A DNA stretch of 9,007 nucleotides from SG8-39 sp032125995 (GTDB lineage Bacteria; Pseudomonadota; Gammaproteobacteria; Burkholderiales; SG8-39): positions 1 to 9,007 of the forward strand of contig JAQBBQ010000161.1 in NCBI GenBank assembly GCA_032125995.1, written 5' to 3'. Below, in pieces: positions 1 to 5,507 of this stretch. The notes below the pieces were generated by a model. It had not been told where the DNA came from. It made no database searches and worked only from the letters and a program-made list of their open reading frames with translations. Position numbers and translations under genes: made by a program. How positions within the stretch are numbered: position 1 is the stretch's first letter; the number at the start of each line of letters is the position of its first letter.

Positions 1-933
1 CGCGGGCACGCCCGGCAGCGTGGCGCCGATCGCATCGAGCCCGGGCGCGCTCAGATGCGCGAAGTACCACACCGGCGGCGCGGTCAGGCCGAGGTGCGGA
101 TCGTTCGCGAGCAGCGGCTTGCCCGATTCCGTGCGCTCGCCGCTCACCACCCAGTTATTCGAGCCCGCCGCCTCGACCGTGTACTCGGACAGTCCCGCTG
201 CAATGTGCTCGCCTTCCTGCGCCAGCTGAACCGTGTCAACGCGCAGCGCGCGGTACAGCTCCTTCAGGTCCTGGATCTTGGGTGGTGCCTCGCCCGGATA
301 GGGCGGGATGAATTCCTGGATGCGTGCGAGCGGCAGGGTTTTCGCGAGCCGCATGCGCAACAGCTCGTTCTTCCAGTTGCCGCCGAGGTCCCAGGCCATC
401 ATCTTGGTCCACGCGACCGAGTCGACCGGCATCCAGGGCTGCGGCGTGACGCGGACCAGCCAGAACTCGGGCGGCAGGACGGGATCGGTGGCGAGAAAGG
501 CGTTCACGCCGGCGGCGTAGGCGTCGAGTGCGCCGCGCGTCTCGGCGTCGAGCTTATCGAGGCTCGCCTGCGCGGCGCGCTGCACGCCGAGCGTGCGCAG
601 GAACTTGTCGGTGTCGAGCGCCTTGGGCCCGAGCACCTCGGCGAGCCGCCCGGCGCCGATGCGCCGGTTCATCTCCATCTGCCACAGGCGGTCCTGCGCA
701 TGCACGAAGCCGAGCGCGAACATCGCGTCGTCGACTGAGGCCGCGTAGATGTGCGGGATACCCCATGCATCACGCAACACGGTGACCTCGGCCTTCAGGC
801 CCGCGAGTTGAACGCTGCCTTCGGTTTTCGGCAACGAGCCGCGCAGATAGGCGTAGCCGCCGCCGACGACGGCAGCCGCGACGAGAACCAGCGGCAGGAA
901 CAAAAACAGCACCAGACGCAGCAAAAAGCGCAT
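1..933 (-). CDS. Penicillin acylase family protein (Ntn hydrolase), N-terminal part
   Basis: This frame is open from an ATG at 933 to the left edge, giving 311 residues; the C-terminal, larger part is outside. Residues 1-25 form a hydrophobic signal anchor or signal peptide starting MRFLLRLVLFLF, so export to the periplasm is likely. Family hallmarks follow: RDAWGIPHIYA (54-64), GFVHAQDRLWQME (75-87) and GSNNW (257-261). In penicillin amidases the precursor is cut just before the serine of the last motif; that Ser258 would become the N-terminal nucleophile of the beta chain. NDPHL (277-281) is the usual next conserved stretch. Known members hydrolyse amide bonds of penicillins, acyl-homoserine lactones or other N-acyl compounds; the substrate cannot be told here. 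The ATG at 933 is chosen because the hydrophobic segment begins there, although only a weak GGAA lies directly before it; a GTG at 954 is a less likely alternative. The gene is divergent from phaZ. Confidence 0.93.
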   Translation of the reverse strand, partial: MRFLLRLVLFLFLPLVLVAAAVVGGGYAYLRGSLPKTEGSVQLAGLKAEVTVLRDAWGIPHIYAASVDDAMFALGFVHAQDRLWQMEMNRRIGAGRLAEVLGPKALDTDKFLRTLGVQRAAQASLDKLDAETRGALDAYAAGVNAFLATDPVLPPEFWLVRVTPQPWMPVDSVAWTKMMAWDLGGNWKNELLRMRLAKTLPLARIQEFIPPYPGEAPPKIQDLKELYRALRVDTVQLAQEGEHIAAGLSEYTVEAAGSNNWVVSGERTESGKPLLANDPHLGLTAPPVWYFAHLSAPGLDAIGATLPGVPA

Positions 934-1031
934 TTCCGAAGAATACCGTTCCACGCTGCCATGCGTGAATGCGGCACCGCCGCAAATCTGCTATAAGCAA
1001 ACACTTACAACGGGTTTTTGGAGAACTTTGA
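934..1031. promoter_or_regulatory. Divergent intergenic region (acylase / phaZ)
   Basis: This 98-base gap must hold the 5' signals of both divergent genes. On the plus strand a TATAAG at 992-997 resembles a sigma-70 -10 box and would give phaZ a leader of about 28 bases, but I see no good -35 box at the right distance. A small inverted repeat, TAAG-6-CTTA (994-1007), overlaps this candidate -10 box and could be an operator half-site pair, though arms of 4 bases are weak evidence. No convincing promoter is visible for the minus-strand gene. Confidence 0.35.
1020..1025 (+). promoter_or_regulatory. phaZ ribosome binding site deciding a GTG start
   Basis: GGAGAA lies 6 bases before the GTG at 1032. 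It fixes this non-ATG codon as the start: the reading frame from here gives the N-terminus MLYSLYEAQH typical of short-chain intracellular PHB depolymerases, and no in-frame ATG with a better site is near. Confidence 0.7.
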
Positions 1032-2252
1032 GTGCTCTATAGCCTGTACGAAGCGCAGCACGCGGCGCTCGAGCCGCTGCGGCTCGTCGCCGAGTTCTCG
1101 CGCGGTTGGTTCGGACATCCGTTCAGCCCGCTTACGCACCTGCCGGGTTCACGCCGCGTGAGCGCCGGGAGCGACCTGTTCCTGCGCGTGACGCAGCGCT
1201 ATGAAAAACCCGCCTGGACGATCGACGAGACCACGGTCGATGGCGAGCGCGTGCCGGTCTCGATCGAGGTGGCGCAGGAACTGCCCGTCTGCCGCCTGAT
1301 TCACTTCCGGCGCGAGCTGTCCGCGCCACGCAACGATCCCAAGGTGCTCGTCGTCGCGCCGCTCTCGGGCCATCACGCCACGCTGCTGCTCGACACGGTG
1401 CGTCGCCTGCTGCCCGAGCATGAAGTCTGGGTCACCGACTGGATCGACGCGCGCATGGTGCCGCTCGCGCAAGGCGCCTTTCATCTCGACGACTATGTCG
1501 ATTACGTGCGCGGCTTTATCCGCTTGCTCTCGCCCGAGCTGCACATCATGTCGGTGTGCCAGCCCACCGTGCCGGTGCTTGCCGCGGTCGCGCTGATGGC
1601 CGATGCGGACGAACCGTGCGTGCCGAAAACCATGGTGATGATGGGCGGGCCGATCGATGCGCGCAAAAGTCCGACCGCGGTCAACAACCTCGCGACCAAG
1701 AAGCCGCATTCCTGGTTCGAACAGCATCTCATCCACCGCGTGCCGGCCAAATACCCCGGCTTCATGCGCCGGGTCTATCCGGGATTCCTGCAGCACATGG
1801 GTTTCGTCGGCATGAACCCCGACCGGCACATGAACGCGCACTGGGACTACTACAACCACCTGCTTGAGGGCGACGGCGATTCCGCAGAGGGGCACCGGCG
1901 CTTCTACGACGAATACAACGCGGTGCTCGACATGCCCGCCGAGTACTACCTCGACACGATCAAGACCGTGTTCCAGGACTTCGCGCTGCCGCAGGGACGC
2001 TGGCGCGTGCGCGATGCGCTGGTGCGCCCGCAGGCGATTACCAAGACCGCGCTCCTCACCATCGAGGGCGAGCTCGACGACATCTCGGGCAACGGCCAGA
2101 CCGAGGCCGCGCATCCGCTGTGTTTGAACATCCCGGCCGGGCGGCGCGAGCACTACGTCGCGCCCAAGGTCGGCCACTACGGCATCTTCAGCGGCCGGCG
2201 CTGGCGCGAGATGATTTATCCGCGCGTACGGGAGTTCATTCGGAAGGCTTAA
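1032..2252 (+). CDS. phaZ: Intracellular poly(3-hydroxybutyrate) depolymerase
   Basis: The 406-residue protein starts at GTG and looks full length compared with PhaZ1 of Ralstonia eutropha (about 420 residues). It mobilises the carbon store by hydrolysing (thiolysing) PHB in cytoplasmic granules to 3-hydroxybutyrate units. There is no signal peptide, as expected for the intracellular class. It is an alpha/beta hydrolase in which the nucleophile is Cys, not Ser: SVCQPTVP with Cys176. The acid is likely Asp349 or Asp350 in GELDDISG, and the base His382 in KVGHYGIFSG. These match the Cys-Asp-His triad reported for PhaZ1 in order and approximate spacing. The C-terminal part (about 205-405) corresponds to the PHB_depo_C domain. 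The gene appears to be transcribed alone: the next gene is 288 bases away behind a palindrome array that starts 2 bases after the stop codon. Confidence 0.95.
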   Translation: MLYSLYEAQHAALEPLRLVAEFSRGWFGHPFSPLTHLPGSRRVSAGSDLFLRVTQRYEKPAWTIDETTVDGERVPVSIEVAQELPVCRLIHFRRELSAPRNDPKVLVVAPLSGHHATLLLDTVRRLLPEHEVWVTDWIDARMVPLAQGAFHLDDYVDYVRGFIRLLSPELHIMSVCQPTVPVLAAVALMADADEPCVPKTMVMMGGPIDARKSPTAVNNLATKKPHSWFEQHLIHRVPAKYPGFMRRVYPGFLQHMGFVGMNPDRHMNAHWDYYNHLLEGDGDSAEGHRRFYDEYNAVLDMPAEYYLDTIKTVFQDFALPQGRWRVRDALVRPQAITKTALLTIEGELDDISGNGQTEAAHPLCLNIPAGRREHYVAPKVGHYGIFSGRRWREMIYPRVREFIRKA

Positions 2253-2266
2253 CGGGGTTAGACAAT

Positions 2267-2341
2267 GGGGTCTGACCCCTGTGGATAACTGCTTCGATGG
2301 GCTCGGTGCACCGTGGTAGTTACCCACAGGGGTCTGACCCC
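2267..2341. repeat. REP-like long inverted repeat built on GGGGTCTGACCCC
   Basis: Two copies of the 13-base palindrome GGGGTC-T-GACCCC lie at 2267-2279 and 2329-2341. Each continues inward so that 24-base arms (2267-2290 and 2318-2341) are reverse complements with only two mismatches, around a 27-base loop. A degenerate half copy, GGGGTTAGAC, precedes at 2254-2263. Palindromes of this kind occur as scattered intergenic repeats in many proteobacteria. Placed 14 bases after the phaZ stop, the structure could stabilise or end the phaZ transcript; there is no T-run for a classical terminator. Confidence 0.85.
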
Positions 2342-2351
2342 AGTTTCGCCA

Positions 2352-2366
2352 AGGGTCTGACCCCTT
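2352..2366. repeat. Third copy of the GGGTCTGACCC palindrome
   Basis: AGGGTCTGACCCC at 2352-2364 repeats the core of the two copies upstream with one changed end base, 10 bases after the second copy. A flanking A and T extend the symmetry to AAGGG...CCCTT-like ends. It has no long partner arm, so it stands outside the large inverted repeat. Confidence 0.75.
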
Positions 2367-2374
2367 TCTCCCTT

Positions 2375-2411
2375 CACCCGTTCGGGTGTCACCTGTGCAG
2401 GCTTGCGCAGG
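2375..2411. repeat. Two short stem-loops after the palindrome array
   Basis: CACCCG-TT-CGGGTG (2375-2388) is an inverted repeat that can form a 5-bp stem with a GTTC loop. CCTGTGCA-GGCT-TGCGCAGG (2392-2411) forms an 8-bp stem with one G-T pair. Neither is followed by a T-run. They may be a degraded part of the same repeat element or independent structures. Confidence 0.4.
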
Positions 2412-2517
2412 AAATACTGCCAAAACGCCGCTCGATTTATCGCGCTGTCTTGAATCTCCAATTCGCGCGCGACTAATCCTTTTGTCTAGCTTACAAACGC
2501 GCACTCGCGGAGTAGAT

Positions 2518-2535
2518 TTCCCCCGCAGGGGGGAA
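2518..2535 (+). promoter_or_regulatory. Hairpin enclosing the ribosome binding site of the ABC gene
   Basis: TTCCCCC (2518-2524) pairs perfectly with GGGGGAA (2529-2535) around the 4-base loop GCAG. The G-rich arm is also the only ribosome binding site for the ATG at 2541, 5 bases downstream. If the hairpin forms in the mRNA, it would mask the site and lower translation until it is melted or a factor opens it. The structure is read directly from the sequence; the control role is inferred. Confidence 0.55.
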
Positions 2536-2540
2536 TCACG

Positions 2541-4676
2541 ATGGCACAGGCTGCCGCGGTGTTGCGGACGGCGCAGGAGACGACTGGCTCGGCGCTAAGC
2601 GCCGAACAATTCGTCTGGTTGATCGGCAATCTGTGCAAGATTCATCGCCTGCCGTTCGATGCCGCGCTGGTCTTGCAGCAGTTCCCGCCGCCGCACGATC
2701 GCGCGCAACTCGTCGACGCCGTGCGTGCGTTCGGGTTTCGTGTCGGCGTCACCTCACTTGGCGCCAGAAAGCTGAACGGCGCACCGCTTCCCCTGGTGGC
2801 ATTCCTGCGCCCGATTTCCGCCGAAGGCGAGGCGGCACAGGCCGCCGCACCCGGCCTGATTCTGCGCCACAAAGGCGAGCGCATCCTCTACGTCGAGGCG
2901 GGGAACGAAGCGCCACGCACGCACCTCGTGCGCAACTTCGAGGAGTTCTTCGAGCCCGAGGTGATTCTCGTATCGCACGAAGGCGCGGCCGACGAGCCCG
3001 TACGTGGGTTCGAGGAAAAGAAGGCGCCCTTCGGCTTTCGCTGGTTCCTGCCCGAGCTCGCCAAGCACCGCGTGATCTGGCGCGACGTGCTGATCGCCTC
3101 GCTCGCGCTGCAACTCGTCGGGCTCGCCACGCCGCTCTTCACCCAGGTGGTGATCGACAAGGTGGTGGTGCACCACACCGAAAGCACGCTGATCGCGGTA
3201 GCGGTCGGGCTTTCGATATTTCTCGTCTTCAACGCGCTCATGAGTTGGATGCGCCAATACCTTGTCATCCACACGGGCATCCGCGTCGACGCCGTGCTCG
3301 GCAGCCAGGTGCTTGCCCACCTCTTTCGCCTGCCGCTGCCCTACTTCGAGCACCGGGCTACCGGCATTACCGTCGCGCGGCTGCAGGGCATCGAGACCAT
3401 CCGCGAGTTCGTCACCGGCGCCGCCGTGGCGTTCCTCCTCGATGCGCCGTTTCTCGTCATCTTTCTCGCGGTGATGTTCTGGTACAGCTGGCAGCTCTCG
3501 CTCATCGCCGTGACGGTACTCGTGGTGATCGCCGCGCTGAGCGCGTTCGTGACTCCGGTACTGCGCGAGCGGCTGAACCGCCAGTTCATGCTCGGGGCGC
3601 GCAACCAGGCCTTCCTCACCGAGTACGTGGCGGGCGCCGAGACGGTGAAGTCGCTCCAGTTCGAGCCCTCGCTCGAGCGCCGCTACGGCGACTACCTTGC
3701 CGGTTACCTCGCCGCGGGGTTTTCCACCCGCAGCCTCGCCAACACCTACAACACCTTGGTCAACGCGCTCGAGCAGGCGATGACCATCGGCATCCTTTTG
3801 ATGGGCGCGCTGCTCGTGATGAAAGGAGAAGGCTTCACCATCGGCATGCTCGTCGCCTTCCAGATGTTCGCGAGCCGCATGGCGCAGCCGATGCTCCGGA
3901 TCGCCGGCCTGTGGCAGGAGTTTCAGCAGGCGAACATCGCCGTCAAGCGCCTGGGCGACATCATGGACGCGCCCGCCGAACCCTATGCGCTCGGGCCCTC
4001 GCGCGCGACGGTGGTGAAGGCCGGTGCTATCGATGCTCAGGGTCTCGCGTTCCGCTACAGCGAACGCCATCCCTATCTATACCGGGACCTGTCGTTCTCG
4101 ATTGATCCCGGGACGCTGGTCGTCGTCACCGGGCCCTCCGGTTGCGGCAAGAGCACGCTCGCAAAAATGCTGCTCGGGTTTTATCAACCAAGCGACGGCC
4201 GGATCCTGCTCGATGGGCGCGACCTGCAGCAGCTTTCGGCAAACGAGCTGCGCGCGGCCTTCGGTGTCGTGCCGCAGGAAACGACGCTTTTTTCAGGGAC
4301 CGTGTACGACAACCTTTCGATGGCGAACCCGCACGCGGGGTTCGACGAGATCGTCGAAGCGTGCAGGCAGGCCGAGATTCACGACGTGATCGAGGGGTTG
4401 CCGCAGGGGTACCGGACGCTGTTGGGCGAGCACGGTGTGGGCTTGAGCGGCGGGCAGAAGCAGCGGTTGGCGATTGCGCGGGCGCTGCTCAAGCGGCCGC
4501 GGATTTTGATCTTTGATGAAGCGACAAGCGGGTTGGATGCGGCGACCGCGGAGAGTTTTGCGCGGACGGTGAATCGGTTGAAGGGAGCGGCGACGATCGT
4601 GTTTATCGCGCATCAGTTGCCGCGGGGGTTGGAGGTGGATGAGGTAGTGAGGTTGGGGGATCAATCATGCGTGTAG
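2541..4676 (+). CDS. Type I secretion ABC exporter with degenerate C39-like domain (HlyB/LapB type)
   Basis: The 711-residue inner membrane protein has the three-part layout of RTX exporters. Residues about 15-140 form a C39 peptidase-like domain. The position of the catalytic Cys appears to be Gln23 and no DCG motif is present, so it should bind substrate rather than cleave a leader, as in HlyB. Residues about 175-460 carry six predicted membrane helices. The nucleotide-binding domain (about 493-711) has Walker A GPSGCGKST (531-539), Q-loop Gln579, signature LSGGQ (635-639), Walker B ILIFDE (655-660) and H-loop His691, all intact. The length equals HlyB (707). It would use ATP to move unfolded substrates with C-terminal signals from the cytoplasm. 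The RTX protein encoded downstream is the obvious candidate substrate, but the membrane fusion gene that usually follows is absent here. The ATG has a GGGGGGAA site inside a hairpin. Confidence 0.93.
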   Translation: MAQAAAVLRTAQETTGSALSAEQFVWLIGNLCKIHRLPFDAALVLQQFPPPHDRAQLVDAVRAFGFRVGVTSLGARKLNGAPLPLVAFLRPISAEGEAAQAAAPGLILRHKGERILYVEAGNEAPRTHLVRNFEEFFEPEVILVSHEGAADEPVRGFEEKKAPFGFRWFLPELAKHRVIWRDVLIASLALQLVGLATPLFTQVVIDKVVVHHTESTLIAVAVGLSIFLVFNALMSWMRQYLVIHTGIRVDAVLGSQVLAHLFRLPLPYFEHRATGITVARLQGIETIREFVTGAAVAFLLDAPFLVIFLAVMFWYSWQLSLIAVTVLVVIAALSAFVTPVLRERLNRQFMLGARNQAFLTEYVAGAETVKSLQFEPSLERRYGDYLAGYLAAGFSTRSLANTYNTLVNALEQAMTIGILLMGALLVMKGEGFTIGMLVAFQMFASRMAQPMLRIAGLWQEFQQANIAVKRLGDIMDAPAEPYALGPSRATVVKAGAIDAQGLAFRYSERHPYLYRDLSFSIDPGTLVVVTGPSGCGKSTLAKMLLGFYQPSDGRILLDGRDLQQLSANELRAAFGVVPQETTLFSGTVYDNLSMANPHAGFDEIVEACRQAEIHDVIEGLPQGYRTLLGEHGVGLSGGQKQRLAIARALLKRPRILIFDEATSGLDAATAESFARTVNRLKGAATIVFIAHQLPRGLEVDEVVRLGDQSCV

Positions 4677-4771
4677 CTCGCGTCGAAAGACCTCAACGTT
4701 TTGATCTTGTCGGTCTTGCAATGTCAAACAGCAAGAACACAAGCTCATACAGATCGCCGCCAACTCAACCG

Positions 4772-4796
4772 CACGGAGTCATCGCATCGCTCCGTG
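4772..4796 (+). repeat. Stem-loop CACGGAG / CTCCGTG
   Basis: Perfect 7-base arms at 4772-4778 and 4790-4796 surround an 11-base loop. No T-run follows, so it is not a standard terminator. It sits about 45 bases before the start of the downstream pair of genes and could be a protein binding site or an mRNA leader structure. Confidence 0.4.
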
Positions 4797-4828
4797 AATC
4801 CTCGCGCGCTATTGCATTGTTACTACTC

Positions 4829-4833
4829 GGGAG
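4829..4833 (+). promoter_or_regulatory. Ribosome binding site for the 221-residue membrane protein
   Basis: GGGAG lies 6 bases before the GTG at 4840 and selects this codon as the start; the hydrophobic N-terminus MELKLFLLVLVVV begins right there. Confidence 0.6.
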
Positions 4834-4839
4834 TTCACC

Positions 4840-5505
4840 GTGGAACTGAAGCTTTTCCTTCTCGTTCTTGTCGTTGTCCCTGCTTATCTGCTGCTTACCC
4901 TGGTCTGCATGATCTGGGCATATCGGTGGGCGGCGCGGCGGAAGTTCGAAAAAATCGGCAGGAGCGCGGCGGCGCTCGCAGTGGCATTTCTCGCCTTCGC
5001 GATACCGTTTGGCGATCATGCGCTCGGCTACGTCCATTTTTCCCAACTCTGTGAGAGAGAAGGGGGTACCAAGATCTATCGGACCGTGCCCAAAGCGGAG
5101 GGTTTCCAGTGGTGGGCAATTTCAAGCGGGCAGATGGCACTGCAATACGGCTACACCTTTGTTGAGGGTGGGGTTGATGTAGACAGAGTACGCAGGTATG
5201 AGGTGAAAGACGGTACGGTCACCGAGTACAAGAACGTCCCGTCCATAAGCACTTACGTTGTGGATCCGGCGGACCGAACCCAGCCCGAAGAGCGTCAATT
5301 GGGAATCATTCGATATCGAAGGATGATTGCCGACCGGCGCACGGGAGAAATGCTTGCCGAACACGTCAGCTTTCAGTACCGCGGCGGCTGGTTGATTCGC
5401 GCTCTGCTGGCCGGATTCGGCGGATTTGGCGCGAAGTGCCGCCCGGGGATCGATCCCGAGAGATTCATTACCTCGGTCTTGAAACCCGTACGCGGGGAAA
5501 AATAG
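4840..5505 (+). CDS. Two-TM membrane protein of unknown function, possible partner or immunity protein of the RTX hydrolase
   Basis: I do not recognise a named family for this 221-residue protein. It starts at GTG. Two hydrophobic segments (about 5-28 and 43-60) flank a strongly basic loop (Arg/Lys-rich, 29-41). By the positive-inside rule the loop is cytoplasmic and the domain from about 62 to 221 lies in the periplasm. That domain begins with a stretch around LCEREGGTKIYRTV (70-83), contains Trp-rich FQWW (89-92), and has Cys71 and Cys200, which could form a disulfide. The stop codon is separated by only 2 bases from the start of the giant RTX hydrolase gene, so the two are almost surely co-translated. 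A small membrane protein with a periplasmic domain tightly linked to a secreted lipase-like protein could be an immunity protein or an accessory factor; both are inferences. Codon use is less GC-biased than in the genes upstream. Confidence 0.82.
   Translation: MELKLFLLVLVVVPAYLLLTLVCMIWAYRWAARRKFEKIGRSAAALAVAFLAFAIPFGDHALGYVHFSQLCEREGGTKIYRTVPKAEGFQWWAISSGQMALQYGYTFVEGGVDVDRVRRYEVKDGTVTEYKNVPSISTYVVDPADRTQPEERQLGIIRYRRMIADRRTGEMLAEHVSFQYRGGWLIRALLAGFGGFGAKCRPGIDPERFITSVLKPVRGEK
5494..5500 (+). promoter_or_regulatory. Ribosome binding site of the RTX hydrolase gene
   Basis: GGGGAAA within the last codons of the upstream gene lies 7 bases before the GTG at 5508. The first in-frame ATG is more than 1 kb downstream, inside conserved sequence, so the GTG is the only sensible start. 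The 2-base gap to the upstream stop suggests translational coupling. Confidence 0.6.
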
Positions 5506-5507
5506 CG

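Larger units (their letters stand above)
2253..2540. other. Intergenic region with palindromes, no gene
   Basis: The 288 bases between phaZ and the ABC gene hold, in order, a REP-like palindrome array (2254-2366), two more short stem-loops (2375-2388 and 2392-2411), about 100 bases without clear structure, and a hairpin on the ribosome binding site of the ABC gene (2518-2535). No open frame here looks like protein. A promoter for the ABC gene should lie within about 2412-2517, but I cannot point to convincing -35/-10 boxes. Confidence 0.6.
4677..4839. other. AT-richer gap between exporter and membrane protein genes
   Basis: These 163 bases are visibly richer in A and T than the genes on the left. 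A 60-codon frame (4667-4849) starts at an ATG overlapping the end of the ABC gene by 10 bases, the place where a HlyD-type gene often starts, but its translation shows no HlyD features and ends inside the next gene. It also has no clear ribosome binding site. A stem-loop lies at 4772-4796. A promoter for the downstream pair may be here; I see no convincing boxes. Confidence 0.4.

Noticed and set aside
55..738. Plus-strand open frame of 227 codons
   Set aside because: It lies opposite the penicillin acylase frame, which has clear family motifs. Its product is rich in Arg, His and Gly, typical of an antisense frame in GC-rich DNA.
2254..2411. CRISPR array
   Set aside because: The repeated units are short palindromes with unequal spacing (10 to about 50 bases) and only three or four copies; there are no regular spacers and no cas genes.
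2375..2411. Rho-independent terminator for phaZ
   Set aside because: The stem-loops are not followed by a run of T on either side that would fit a terminator.
1149..2504. Long minus-strand open frame (451 codons) over phaZ and the palindromes
   Set aside because: It is antisense to a well-recognised phaZ, crosses the repeat array, and its His/Arg/Gly-rich product shows no domain. It is a GC-driven shadow.
2754..4070. Minus-strand open frame of 438 codons over the ABC exporter
   Set aside because: It is antisense to an intact exporter with all ATPase motifs. The product is full of His, Glu and Arg with no recognisable fold.
4667..4849. 60-codon frame overlapping the end of the ABC gene as a possible small protein or HlyD start
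   Set aside because: No ribosome binding site, no HlyD-like membrane segment or coiled coil, and it overlaps the start of the next gene. Kept only as a possible remnant in the findings.
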